Positions 36,905 through 46,238 of a stretch of 64,000 nt of DNA are shown here, piece after piece. The notes under the pieces are model-generated. The model was not told the origin of the DNA and made no database searches. It worked only from the letters and a program-made list of their open reading frames with translations. Made by a program: the position numbers and the translations under genes. Each line of letters starts with the position of its first letter. The first letter of the stretch is position 1. The stretch covers positions 62,001-126,000 of the forward strand of contig JBPOIC010000018.1 of assembly GCA_052034865.1 (NCBI GenBank), written 5' to 3'. The DNA is from JBPOIC01 sp052034865. GTDB lineage: Bacteria; UBA10199; JADFYH01.

Positions 36905-37552
36905 TCAGTCCTTTGGAATTTCCAGCGTATCGCTTTCTTTTTCAAACTCGGCTTCCTCCTGAACTCTCTTTTTGTTTCGCCAATGCCTGAAGATCAAAAA
37001 GAGAATTGTGGCCCCGATCGTTAAAAGAATTCCATGCTCTATTTTTTTCACCCAAAACCTTAACAGATCCAACTCTCCTCCCAGATAATAAGCGACGGTG
37101 GTAATCAGAGGGATGGAAATCAGGGCTGCAAGGCCATCCCAAAAGAGAACTTTTTTGGCGGGAATTTTCAAAGCGCCCGAGCTTAAAAACAGGGCCGAGC
37201 GAAAACCGACAAGAAAGCGGGCAAAAAAGAGGGTGTGGTTGCCGTAGCGGTGAAAATAATGGTTGATGGCCTTAATGCGTTTGGGCGTAAAAAACCAGGT
37301 AAGTCGGTGATGACTTAGGATGTCGGGCCCGAACTTGCGACCAATCGAATACATGATCATATCCCCGCAAAGGGCCCCAAAATAGACGATAATAATGGTA
37401 GGAATGAGCTGTGTTTTTCCCAGGTGGGCCAGATAGCCACCCGTGATCAGGACAATATCTTCAGGAATGGGAACCCCGAACCCGCAGATAAGAAGGGCGA
37501 CGAAGAGCCCAAGATAGTGAAAATCGCCCAGATAGGCCAGTAGAGTTTCCAT
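36905..37552 (-). CDS. DedA-family membrane protein
   Basis: A 215-residue inner-membrane protein of the DedA/SNARE-associated (VTT) family, implicated in lipid-carrier flipping and envelope homeostasis. Family signatures: GVPIPEDIVLITGGYL near residue 26, FGALCGDMIMYSIGRKFG, and RFLVGFRSALFLSSGALKI with the conserved Arg. A charged C-terminal tail of about 40 residues is cytoplasmic. It is convergent with the RiPP operon, with a 26-bp gap. Confidence 0.9.
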   Translation of the reverse strand: METLLAYLGDFHYLGLFVALLICGFGVPIPEDIVLITGGYLAHLGKTQLIPTIIIVYFGALCGDMIMYSIGRKFGPDILSHHRLTWFFTPKRIKAINHYFHRYGNHTLFFARFLVGFRSALFLSSGALKIPAKKVLFWDGLAALISIPLITTVAYYLGGELDLLRFWVKKIEHGILLTIGATILFLIFRHWRNKKRVQEEAEFEKESDTLEIPKD

Positions 37553-37692
37553 GGATTGTGTTTGTGATCAAAGGCTTACGTTGATTCTTTAGATCAGTTT
37601 TTAAGCGATCTTCATATCTCGATAACGAGTTTGGCTTTCCAAGATCAATCTAAAAATCATCGCTTTGATGATTTCATCTTAAGGAAGTTGAG

Positions 37693-38799
37693 ATGCGTGT
37701 AGAGGATTTTTCATTTGATTATCCCCCCGAGTTGGTGGCTCAGGAGCCAATCAGTCCGCGCGATGGATCGCGCATGCTGGTTCTGAATCGTCAGATGCAG
37801 ACAATTCAGGATGCACATTTTGTCGATTTCCCATCTTATTTTAAAAGCGGAGATCTGCTCATCCTCAATAATACCAAGGTTCTGCCAGCAAGGCTCATGG
37901 CGCAAAAAGAGACCGGTGGAAAGTTGGAAGTCCTCTTTGTCAAAAAACTGCAAACGTCCCTGGAGGTTTTTTCTTCACCTTCTACCTCCATCTCAATTCC
38001 TTCCAAAACTGAAGAAGAAGTTTGGGAATGTCTGATTTTTCCAGGGAGAGGTTTGCAGCGTGGACACAAAATCCTCTTTTCATCTTTAGGCAAAACGATT
38101 GCTGCTACTCTGGAATCCGACGCTGGTAAAATACGTGTTCTTCGATTTCCATCCGGAATTTCTGCCAGGGATTTAATGGGTCAGCAGGGGGCACCCCCAC
38201 TTCCTCCTTACATCCGCAAGGGAAAAGCCGACCTTTCTGATTACGAGCGGTATCAAACCACTTTTGCGAGCAAAGAGGGCGCGATCGCTGCCCCCACGGC
38301 AGGACTTCATTTCACCCCTGCGATCCTTCAGTGTTTGAAAGATAACGGGGTTCAGGTTTTGTGGATTACCTTGCACGTGGGAATCGGGACTTTTCAACCC
38401 GTTGAAACTGAACAGGTGGAAGATCACCCCATGCAGGAGGAGTACTATGAGATTTCAGAATCTGTCGCCACAGCCATTCAGCGAGCCAAGCAGGAAGGAC
38501 GTCCTATCACCGCTGTCGGCACGACAACTGTGCGGGCGCTCGAATCATTTTTTAGAGAAGGTATGAACATCAAGCCAGAAGCCTGCGATAGGCCACAATC
38601 CACGCGTTTGTTTATCTATCCGGGATTTCGCTTCAATGTGATCGATCGTTTTCTCACCAACTTTCATCAACCCAGTTCAACCCCTTTGTTTTTAACCAGT
38701 GCCTTTGCCGGAAAGGACTTTCTCTTGAAAGCCTATGCACACGCTTTTTTCCAGCGGTATCGATTGTTCAGTTATGGGGATTGTATGTGGGTGCTGTGA
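37693..38799 (+). CDS. queA: S-adenosylmethionine:tRNA ribosyltransferase-isomerase
   Basis: Transfers and rearranges ribose from AdoMet onto 7-aminomethyl-7-deazaguanine in tRNA, the penultimate queuosine step. The 368-residue protein shows YPPELVAQEPISPRDGSRML at the N-terminus, GKLEVLFVK, EGAIAAPTAGLHFT, TLHVGIGTFQPV and the C-terminal NFHQPSSTPLFLTSAFAG. AAGGAAG precedes the ATG. No tgt gene or preQ1 riboswitch was seen next to it. Confidence 0.96.
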   Translation: MRVEDFSFDYPPELVAQEPISPRDGSRMLVLNRQMQTIQDAHFVDFPSYFKSGDLLILNNTKVLPARLMAQKETGGKLEVLFVKKLQTSLEVFSSPSTSISIPSKTEEEVWECLIFPGRGLQRGHKILFSSLGKTIAATLESDAGKIRVLRFPSGISARDLMGQQGAPPLPPYIRKGKADLSDYERYQTTFASKEGAIAAPTAGLHFTPAILQCLKDNGVQVLWITLHVGIGTFQPVETEQVEDHPMQEEYYEISESVATAIQRAKQEGRPITAVGTTTVRALESFFREGMNIKPEACDRPQSTRLFIYPGFRFNVIDRFLTNFHQPSSTPLFLTSAFAGKDFLLKAYAHAFFQRYRLFSYGDCMWVL

Positions 38800-38860
38800 G
38801 AGGGGAGGGGCTTATTCCGGGTGGGATAAATGTCGTCTGCACGCTTATATTGTTTTGATT

Positions 38861-38907
38861 CCCCTCCTTTGGAGAGGTGTTCGTCATGGTGGGGTGATCC
38901 TACGGAC
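38861..38907. repeat. Dispersed repeat R1, copy 2
   Basis: CCCCTCCTTTGGAG (38861-38874) identical to 1395-1408, followed by a diverged tail GGTGTTCGTCATGGTGGGGTG. It fills part of the queA-copA gap. Confidence 0.6.
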
Positions 38908-38976
38908 CTTCAAGAAGATTGATTTTTGAGGTTTTTCTCCTGTCTTCTGCATTCCCGCATCTCTCCCACATCCCCC

Positions 38977-41286
38977 TTACTCCGTGCGATTGAGGCGCAA
39001 GGCGTTATAGATCACCGACACCGAGCTTAAACTCATCGCCGCACTGGCGAGCATGGGACTTAAAAGAAGTCCAAAGAAAGGGTAGAGGACGCCGGCTGCG
39101 ACAGGAACGCCAAGAAGGTTGTAGAGAAATGCAAAGAACAGATTCTGACGAATATTACGCAAGGTTGCTTCACTCAAACGCCGTGCTCTTAAAATGCCGT
39201 TCAGATCTCCTTTCACAAGCGTCAGTCCCGCACTTTCAATGGCAATATCGGTTCCATCCCCCATTGCAATTCCAACATCGGCCTGTGCCAGCGCCGGGGC
39301 GTCGTTGATCCCATCGCCTGCCATGGCCACGCATCGTCCCTGACTTTTAAGATCCAAAATATGCTGCTGTTTATCTTGGGGAAGAACGCCTGCGTGAATT
39401 TGGTCAATTCCCAAAGCCTCTCCCACGGGTTGAGCTGTCGATTGCTGATCGCCACTGAGCATGATGATTTCGATTCCTGCTTTTTTTAAACCTTCAATGG
39501 CCTTTAAGCTGGAGGGCTTGATGGGATCGGCGACCCAAAAGACTCCAGCAAGTTTTTCATCCACCGATAGATAAAGAGGAGTCGTGCCTGTTAAGGATTT
39601 GTCCTTCTCAAGAGAATCTGCTGCCGAATAATCGATCGACAGGGTGTCCATCAGCGCAGCATTTCCAAGCTCTACGGAATGACCCTCGATCCATCCCATG
39701 ACCCCAAAACCTGGAAGCGATTTGAATCCATCCACTGCATCTGCCCTCAGATTCTTTTCATCCATTGCCCGCTTGAAGGCCTCAGCAAGAGGATGTTCAC
39801 TGTGGACTTCCAGGCTTCCAGCGATTCTTAATATTTGAGCGGCGTCAAAACCCTGTGTGGAAAAGACCTTTAAAAGGGCCGGATGTCCTTCGGTGAGGGT
39901 GCCGGTTTTATCTACGACAAGGGTGTCGATAGCAGCCATTTTTTCCAGTACCTCGGCATTACGAATCAGGATGCCCGATTGCGCGGCTTTTCCCATCCCC
40001 ACCATAATGGAAAGAGGGGTTGCCAGTCCCAGGGCGCAGGGACAGGCAATTAACAGAACCGAGACAGCCTGGACAAAACCGACAAGGACAGAAGCGGTTG
40101 TACTAAAGTACCACCAGGCAAAAAACGTAAGGCACGCAACCCCAAACACGGCTGGCACAAACCACGATGAGACTTTATCTGCCAGACTTTGAATTGGAGC
40201 ACGGCTGCGTTGGGCCTTGGCGACGCGGTCGACAATCTGGGCTAGCAGGGTGTGTCTTCCCACCTTTTCAGCGATAAAGACAAAGCTTCCGGTTTTGTTG
40301 AAAGTTCCGGCGACGACGGGATCACCGACAGTTTTTTCGATGGGAAGGGACTCCCCCGTCATCATCGATTCATCCAACGCACTTTGACCATTCACAATTT
40401 TTCCATCCACCGGAATGCGCTCTCCTGGACGCACCCGAATTCGATCACCAGGATGAATCCGATCGACAGAAACCTCTTCGCTATGTCCATCCTCTAGAAG
40501 TCGCTGAGCTGTTTTAGGAGCCAAATCCAGAAGGGCGCGTAGCGCATCGCCCGTTTTTTCGCGGGCGCGTGTTTCCAGAAGCTGTCCGAGAAGAACCAGG
40601 GTTGTGATGACAGCTGACGATTCAAAGTAAAGAGGAGGATGTGCGGATATTCCAGGAATCAGTGTGGTCAGGCGGTGACCAAAAATGAAGATGGCAAGGC
40701 TATAGAAGTAGGAGACTCCCACTCCCAAGCTTACAAGGGTAAACATGTTTAAGCTTTTTTGCTTGAGCGAAAGCCAACCTTTTTTAAAGAAGGGGGCGCC
40801 CGCCCAAAAAACCACAGGGGTGGCGAGGAGGGCCTGAAGGGTTCCCTCCCAGCTTCTGGGAATCAAATTTTCAAAAAACGTGGGGATTAGCATGGATCCC
40901 ATGCTGAAAAACCAAAGAGGCAAGCTGAAAAAAAGGCTGATCCAAAAACGCCGGGAAAGGTCCTGATGTTGCTCGGAAGGACCTGTCTCCAGGCGGATTT
41001 CCATCGGCTCGAGTGCCATCCCGCAAATCGGGCAGTCGCCCGGTCCTTTTTGAATAATTTGGGGATCCATTGGGCAGGTGTATTCCAGATCTTTGGAACC
41101 GGGAGGGGGGCAGCACTCGGAAGAAGGGGTTGGGTGCAAATATTTTTCGGGATCGAGCTTAAATTTTTCCAGACAGCCTTCGCGACAGAAATAATAGGAG
41201 GTGTTTTGATAGTCGAATTTCCAGCGTGCCTGCGTGGGATCGACTTTCATTTTACAGATGGGATCAATGGCAAGTAAGGAGGACAT
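38977..41286 (-). CDS. copA: Copper-translocating P1B-type ATPase with YHS and metal-binding N-terminus
   Basis: Exports Cu(I) across the inner membrane at the cost of ATP. The 769-residue protein opens with a YHS domain (DPICKMKVDPTQARWKFDY, then FCREGC) and a second small heavy-metal-binding domain (YTCPMDPQ...GDCPICGMALEP) instead of the usual HMA domains. The core is intact: MTGESLP, CPC in IACPCALGLATP, the phosphorylated Asp in DKTGTLT, SEHPLAEA and GDGINDAPALAQADVG. The C-terminal MSLSSVSVIYNALRL is typical of CopA. It is the last gene of the copper island. Confidence 0.93.
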   Translation of the reverse strand: MSSLLAIDPICKMKVDPTQARWKFDYQNTSYYFCREGCLEKFKLDPEKYLHPTPSSECCPPPGSKDLEYTCPMDPQIIQKGPGDCPICGMALEPMEIRLETGPSEQHQDLSRRFWISLFFSLPLWFFSMGSMLIPTFFENLIPRSWEGTLQALLATPVVFWAGAPFFKKGWLSLKQKSLNMFTLVSLGVGVSYFYSLAIFIFGHRLTTLIPGISAHPPLYFESSAVITTLVLLGQLLETRAREKTGDALRALLDLAPKTAQRLLEDGHSEEVSVDRIHPGDRIRVRPGERIPVDGKIVNGQSALDESMMTGESLPIEKTVGDPVVAGTFNKTGSFVFIAEKVGRHTLLAQIVDRVAKAQRSRAPIQSLADKVSSWFVPAVFGVACLTFFAWWYFSTTASVLVGFVQAVSVLLIACPCALGLATPLSIMVGMGKAAQSGILIRNAEVLEKMAAIDTLVVDKTGTLTEGHPALLKVFSTQGFDAAQILRIAGSLEVHSEHPLAEAFKRAMDEKNLRADAVDGFKSLPGFGVMGWIEGHSVELGNAALMDTLSIDYSAADSLEKDKSLTGTTPLYLSVDEKLAGVFWVADPIKPSSLKAIEGLKKAGIEIIMLSGDQQSTAQPVGEALGIDQIHAGVLPQDKQQHILDLKSQGRCVAMAGDGINDAPALAQADVGIAMGDGTDIAIESAGLTLVKGDLNGILRARRLSEATLRNIRQNLFFAFLYNLLGVPVAAGVLYPFFGLLLSPMLASAAMSLSSVSVIYNALRLNRTE

Positions 41287-41383
41287 GAGTTTTTTTTGAA
41301 TAGAATTTTAATTATTATAAATCAGTAATTTAGGAGAGAACTTATCTTCTATTGGTTTCGAAGGATCAAGAACCCTTTATCTC

Positions 41384-41405
41384 AATCAGGAATGCTCCGT
41401 CAGAA
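41384..41405. repeat. R3 repeat, single degenerate unit
   Basis: AATCAGGAATGCTCCGTCAG resembles the right-hand unit of the 9955-10005 copy (GGGAATGCTCCGTCTG). Confidence 0.5.
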
Positions 41406-41407
41406 AC

Positions 41408-41609
41408 TTACCTGGGTTTAATTTCTATCGAGATCCCCAGTTTTTCAAGCACTTGAAAAGCTTTTGAGATTTGAAGACTGGCTTTGGCATTTTCCAGCTC
41501 GGAAAAAACGGGTCCCAACGTCGCAGAGATCGGGTGCCTGATTTTGACTGAGGCCAAGTTTGTGTCTTTTTTCAAAAACCGCCTTCGCGATACGAGAGAT
41601 TTCTTCCAA
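41408..41609 (-). pseudogene. Frameshifted XRE-family (HipB/Y4mF-like) regulator
   Basis: From TTG at 41609 (after AGGAG) the frame reads EEISRIAKAVFEKRHKLGLS followed by QNQAPDLCDVGTRFF, a good helix-turn-helix. After a run of six As (41503-41508, Ts on the coding strand) the match moves to another frame: SELENAKASLQISKAFQVLE then KLGISIEIKP, ending at TAA 41408. With five bases in that run the gene would be 66 codons and collinear with HipB/Y4mF regulators. No HipA-like toxin gene is beside it. A sequencing or assembly error in the homopolymer could produce the same picture. Confidence 0.72.
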
Positions 41610-41715
41610 TATTGTATCTCCTATTCAATGGGTGAGTTCGGCGGAAGGCGTGAAGATTCAGTTAGGATAGAGTTTAGATAAATGTCAAAGAAAACAAAGG
41701 CTTGGCCGCTTGACT

Positions 41716-41768
41716 CATTCCCGATCGGGAGTCCTCCGTCTGATCCCGATCCTCCGTCTGAAGATCCT
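41716..41768. repeat. R3 repeat, two units next to the cusA stop
   Basis: ATTCCCGATCGGGAGTCCTC plus CGTCTG, then a shorter second unit TCCCGATCCTCCGTCTG. Closely related to 9955-10005. Confidence 0.65.
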
Positions 41769-44700
41769 AAAGTGGGACTGTTTTGCGAAGGGATTTTTCT
41801 TTCCAGATAAAGTAAATCGCAGGGTACACGATCAACTCCAGCAAGAAGGAGGTGATCAGGCCTCCGACCATGGGGGCGGCAATGCGCTTCATGAGATCCG
41901 AGCCAGTACCGGTGGAATAAAGGATGGGGATGAGGCCCATGAAGGCGGCCATCACGGTCATCATCTTGGGACGAACGCGCTTGACCGCCCCGTGAACAAT
42001 GCTCTCAATGAGATCCTCTCGTGTTCGCATTTCACCCCGTTCTTTTTTCTCGGCGTAGGCCATATCCAGATACATCAGCATGAAAACACCGGTTTCGGCG
42101 TCCAGTCCCATCAGGGCGATCAGCCCAACCCACACGGCGATTGAAAGGTGGTACCCCAAAACATAAAGCAACCAGATAGCTCCAATCAGAGAAAAAGGGA
42201 CGGCCAGTAAAATGATCAGTGCCTTCGTCAGTGAGCGGGTGTTGAGATACAAAAGAAACAGGATGAGAAAGAGGGTGAGAGGGAGGACGATTTTTAAGCG
42301 CTCGCGCACCCGAAGCATGTTTTCATATTGGCCACTCCACTCCAGGTGATAGCCCTCTGTTTTTGCAAGCAAGGCATCGATCTTTTGCTTGGCCTCTTCA
42401 ACATAACCTCCGACGTCGCGATCGGTGACTTGCACGTAAACAAAGCCTGCCTTCATTCCATTTTCATTTCGAATCATCGAAGGGCCAACCCTCACCTGCA
42501 CCTCGGCGACTACTGAGATCGGGATCTGTGCTCCGCTCGGGCTTGAAACCAACAGACGATTCAGTTGTGGAATGTCTTCCCGCCAGTCACGGGCATAGCG
42601 GGTATTCACACCGTAGCGCTCAGGTCCATTGATGACTGTGGTCAAACTCTCTCCCCCCAAGGCCTGGCGGATGACCGAACTTACCTCCTCCACGCTCAAT
42701 CCGTACTGGGCGAGGGCCTCCCGTTTTAAATCAAAATCAAGGTAGTAGCCTTGAGCAACCCGATCCGCAAAAGCCTTCTGGCCGGGAATGGTATTTAAAA
42801 TTTCTTCGATCTGAATCCCGATCTCTTCAATTTTTTGTGGATCGGGACCGAGAATTTTAATTCCGACAGGCGTGCGAATACCGGTACTGAGCATGCCGAT
42901 GCGTGCCTGAATCGGTTGGGTCCAGGCGTTGCTGACACCCGGGATTTGCAGTTTTTCATTCATCTCATTGGTTAAATCTTCAAGCGACACATGGTCTGGC
43001 CAGAAGTGGCTGAGAGGGCGTTGGAGAAGTTTGGGCCATTGAGAGTAAAAGCGGGAAATTTTTCTCCACTCCGATTTGGGTTTTAAAACGATCGTGGTTT
43101 CCATCATCGAAAGCGGAGCCGGATCGGTAGATGTCTCGGCCCTTCCTGCCTTGCCAAACACGCTGAACACTTCGGGAAAACTTTTTAAAATCTGATCCTG
43201 CTTTTGCAAAAGCTTTCCTGCCTCGGTTGCAGAAATTCCAGGCAGGGTGGTGGGCATGTAAAGAATCGTTCCTTCATCCAGGGGAGGCATGAATTCGGAA
43301 CCCAGATGAAAAAAAGGATAGAGAGTCGTGAGTAAAAGAAAGCTGGCCGCCAAAATTGTTTTTTTAGGATGACGAAGAACGCCGCGACAGACCGGTTCAT
43401 AAATTCGAAAGAGAAGTTTGCTGATGGGATGTTTTTCTTCCGGATAATATTTGCCGACAGTTACGTGGTTGATCAGGGTAGAAAACCAGCGAGGTTTAAA
43501 ATGGACATAGTCCATGCGGGAAAAAAGCATGCGTAAGGCAGGATCCAACGTAATCGCCAAAACGGCGGCAATTGCCATGGCGAGGGTTTTGGAAATTGCC
43601 AGGGGTTTGAAAAGCTTTCCTTCCTGATCCATCAAGGTAAAGATTGGAAGGAAAGAAACGGCAATCACCAACAGCGAGAAAAAAACGGAAGGACCCACTT
43701 CTTTCAGGGCCTTCAGTCGCACTTCATGAAAATCGCCAACGCGGCCTCCCGCTTCCCAAAGCTGGAGTTTTTTATAAGCATTTTCAACCTCCACAATCGC
43801 TCCGTCGACGAGCACGCCGATGGAGATGGCAATGCCTGAAAGTGACAAGATGTTCGCTGTCAAATGAAAGGCCTGAAAGGGGATGAAGGACAGAAAAACT
43901 GAAATTGGAATCGTCAAGATGGGAATGAGGGCTGAGGGGATATGCCAGAGAAAAATGAGAATGATAAAACTGACGATGATCAGCTCTTCGGTTATGGTGA
44001 TTTTCAAGGTATCAATGGATTTTAAAATGAGTTCCGAGCGATCATAGCTGGTCAAAATTTCGATTCCGGCAGGAAGACTGGGTTTGATTTCTTCGATTTT
44101 ATTTTGAATCCGCCCGATGACTTCTAAGGCGTTCTCCCCGTGACGCATGACTATAATACCACCGACGGTTTCGCCTTCTCCATTCCACTCGGCAATTCCG
44201 CGCTTCAGATCCGGGCCCAGCTCCACCCGGGCCAAGGCACTTAACAGAATTGGCGTTCCGGATTTAGGATCCACTTTCACAACAATGTTTTCCAAATCCT
44301 GAAGTGATTTTAAATAGCCACGACCCCGCACCATGTATTCTCTGCCCGACATCTCCACGATGCGACCGCCGACTTCGCTATTACTGTTTCTGAGTGCTAA
44401 GCTGACTTCCTGAAGGGTCACCCCATAACTTTGCAAGGCAGCAGGATCGAGATTCACCTGATATTGGCGGGTAAAACCTCCCACAGTGGCGACTTCTGAA
44501 ACACCAGGCACTTGTTGTAAAAGATATCTCAAGGTCCAATCCTGATAGGATTTCAGATCCGATAAAGAGTGTGCACCTGATCGATCCACCAAAACATATT
44601 GATAGACCCAACCAACGGCCGTAGCATCGGGTCCAAGTTCGGGAACGACTCCCGGAGGCAGTCGATTCGTGATCTTGCTTAAGTATTCGAGCGTGCGACT

Positions 44701-45018
44701 GCGCGCCCAGTAAAGGTCAGTTCCATCCTCAAAAATCAAATAGACATACGAATATCCAAAATCTGAAAATCCCCGCACGGCTTTGACCTTCGGGGCTCCC
44801 AGCATGGCGGTGACAATCGGGTAGGTGACCTGATCTTCGATGATGTCCGGACTTTGCTCCCAGCGGGAATAGATAATGACCTGGGTATCTGAAAGATCAG
44901 GAATGGCATCGAGGGGAACATTTTTAAAGGCGAACATTCCCACAACCAGGGCCACACCGGTGAGGAGGAGGGTGATCGCACGATTTCGTGCACACCATTC
45001 GATAAGTTGTTGGATCAT
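41767..45018 (-). CDS. cusA: CusA/CzcA-family heavy-metal RND efflux pump
   Basis: Proton-driven inner-membrane pump that, with CusB and CusC, carries metal from periplasm to outside. At 1083 residues it is full length. N-terminal RNRAITLLLTGVALVVGMFA and NVPLDAIPDLSDTQVIIYS are family hallmarks, and helix 4 has GVLVDGAIVEVENAYK with the proton-relay Asp. The second half repeats the RND fold with GLIALMGLDAETGVFML. The CopA and YHS context favours Cu(I)/Ag(I). It lies 125 bp after cusB in the same direction. Confidence 0.93.
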   Translation of the reverse strand: MIQQLIEWCARNRAITLLLTGVALVVGMFAFKNVPLDAIPDLSDTQVIIYSRWEQSPDIIEDQVTYPIVTAMLGAPKVKAVRGFSDFGYSYVYLIFEDGTDLYWARSRTLEYLSKITNRLPPGVVPELGPDATAVGWVYQYVLVDRSGAHSLSDLKSYQDWTLRYLLQQVPGVSEVATVGGFTRQYQVNLDPAALQSYGVTLQEVSLALRNSNSEVGGRIVEMSGREYMVRGRGYLKSLQDLENIVVKVDPKSGTPILLSALARVELGPDLKRGIAEWNGEGETVGGIIVMRHGENALEVIGRIQNKIEEIKPSLPAGIEILTSYDRSELILKSIDTLKITITEELIIVSFIILIFLWHIPSALIPILTIPISVFLSFIPFQAFHLTANILSLSGIAISIGVLVDGAIVEVENAYKKLQLWEAGGRVGDFHEVRLKALKEVGPSVFFSLLVIAVSFLPIFTLMDQEGKLFKPLAISKTLAMAIAAVLAITLDPALRMLFSRMDYVHFKPRWFSTLINHVTVGKYYPEEKHPISKLLFRIYEPVCRGVLRHPKKTILAASFLLLTTLYPFFHLGSEFMPPLDEGTILYMPTTLPGISATEAGKLLQKQDQILKSFPEVFSVFGKAGRAETSTDPAPLSMMETTIVLKPKSEWRKISRFYSQWPKLLQRPLSHFWPDHVSLEDLTNEMNEKLQIPGVSNAWTQPIQARIGMLSTGIRTPVGIKILGPDPQKIEEIGIQIEEILNTIPGQKAFADRVAQGYYLDFDLKREALAQYGLSVEEVSSVIRQALGGESLTTVINGPERYGVNTRYARDWREDIPQLNRLLVSSPSGAQIPISVVAEVQVRVGPSMIRNENGMKAGFVYVQVTDRDVGGYVEEAKQKIDALLAKTEGYHLEWSGQYENMLRVRERLKIVLPLTLFLILFLLYLNTRSLTKALIILLAVPFSLIGAIWLLYVLGYHLSIAVWVGLIALMGLDAETGVFMLMYLDMAYAEKKERGEMRTREDLIESIVHGAVKRVRPKMMTVMAAFMGLIPILYSTGTGSDLMKRIAAPMVGGLITSFLLELIVYPAIYFIWKEKSLRKTVPL

Positions 45019-45143
45019 AAAAATGTAAGAAGATTTTGAGTGGATTTTTCTCCCCGCGATTGTGGCTATTCCTTTTGCATTTTGGAATTGCCGCTGCTCG
45101 ATCGGGAACCTTTTTCACTCATGCTGTGGAGACGGAAATATTT

Positions 45144-46208
45144 TCAAATCGTTCCCTTTGCGTGCGTCTTGTTTTCAGAGACGACCGATCTTAAATGCGC
45201 TTCGGAATCGAGTAAGAAATTAGCCTGGGTGACGACGCGTTCTCCTTCTTGAAGACCCGACAGGATTTCCAGGTTACTATCCCCACGTCTTCCCACACGC
45301 ACGGCGCGTGGTTCGAATTTTCCCTCTCCCTGATCGATGAAGACGAAGGAATTATTTCCATCCTCCATCAAGGCATTGGTTGGGATACTCAAAACCTCGT
45401 CAGAGTGAGAGGTGACTTTGATTTTCAAGTAGCTGTCCGCTTTCAGCAGACTATTGGGGTCTTGGACATAAAGGCGAATTTGGGCCGTGCGAGTGATTGG
45501 ATTGAGTTGTGGATCGATGGACTCTACGACGGCGCTCAAGATTTTATGGGAAGATTGAGGAAACGAAATTTCCACCGGATCTCCGGGGTGTATCCAGGCA
45601 AGGTCGGACTCAAACACAGAGCCATAAATGAGCACGCGAGCTTTGCTCATAATCCCCAAAAGACTTTCCTCGGCATGGTTTTCTTTTCGTAGGCTCAAGA
45701 TTTGAGCTTCACTCATTCCCATTACCTGAAGTCTTTTTTTTGCAGCCTGGATCAGGTTTTGTTGCTGATTTTCCAGAAGCCCTCCTGAGGTGTGTAAAAA
45801 CGTGAGGTATTCCTGTTGGGCAACATAAAGGTCGGGATCGCGCGCCACTCGGGCCGGGATCCAAAAATTGCGATGGATTTTTTCTTGGGTGGTAGGTCGT
45901 GATTGAATTCCGATGAGCTGCTGTTTTTCTAAAGAGAGGTTGAAACTTGAGTTTTTTTCACCCGGTTGAGATTCGGAATTTTTATATTTGGGCACCAGAT
46001 CCATCCCGCAGATCGGGCATTTTCCTGGATGATCCTGATGGATAAAGGGATGCATCGAACAGGTGTAATAGTCGATCTGAGGGCTTTTAATTGCAGGAGG
46101 ATTGATCTTCTGGTTTTCGCTGGGAGTTTTCGAGGTACAACTTTGAATCCAAAAAGCTGAAATGAGACCGAGGATGAGAAAAAGCAACACATTCTTAAAT
46201 GTTTTCAT
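45144..46208 (-). CDS. cusB: CusB-type periplasmic adaptor lipoprotein with metal-binding domain
   Basis: Membrane-fusion protein joining the RND pump and the outer-membrane factor. The 354-residue protein has a lipobox (FWIQSCTS), then a small heavy-metal-binding domain (YYTCSMHPFIHQDHPGKCPICGMDLVP), like the one on CopA, and then the HlyD-type fold (RNFWIPARVARDPDLYVAQQ; LIYGSVFESDLAWIHPGDPV; GLQEGERVVTQANFLLDSE). It is 30 bp after cusC. Confidence 0.92.
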   Translation of the reverse strand: MKTFKNVLLFLILGLISAFWIQSCTSKTPSENQKINPPAIKSPQIDYYTCSMHPFIHQDHPGKCPICGMDLVPKYKNSESQPGEKNSSFNLSLEKQQLIGIQSRPTTQEKIHRNFWIPARVARDPDLYVAQQEYLTFLHTSGGLLENQQQNLIQAAKKRLQVMGMSEAQILSLRKENHAEESLLGIMSKARVLIYGSVFESDLAWIHPGDPVEISFPQSSHKILSAVVESIDPQLNPITRTAQIRLYVQDPNSLLKADSYLKIKVTSHSDEVLSIPTNALMEDGNNSFVFIDQGEGKFEPRAVRVGRRGDSNLEILSGLQEGERVVTQANFLLDSEAHLRSVVSENKTHAKGTI

Positions 46209-46238
46209 AAGTAAATCCTTTCGAAATGAGAAAATTTA

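Larger units (their letters stand above)
41287..41766. other. 480-bp gap between copA and cusA holding R3 repeats and an XRE remnant
   Basis: The AT-rich stretch at 41300-41340 lies upstream of copA and could contain its promoter. The rest is an XRE remnant (41408-41609) between one R3 unit (41384-41405) and a two-unit R3 copy (41716-41768). No other gene is visible. Confidence 0.6.

Noticed and set aside
37560..37692. preQ1 riboswitch before queA
   Set aside because: No H-type pseudoknot pattern or conserved preQ1 aptamer bases were found in the leader.
41287..41766. HipA-type toxin gene beside the XRE remnant
   Set aside because: Only the regulator-like part is present; no kinase-like open frame exists in the gap.
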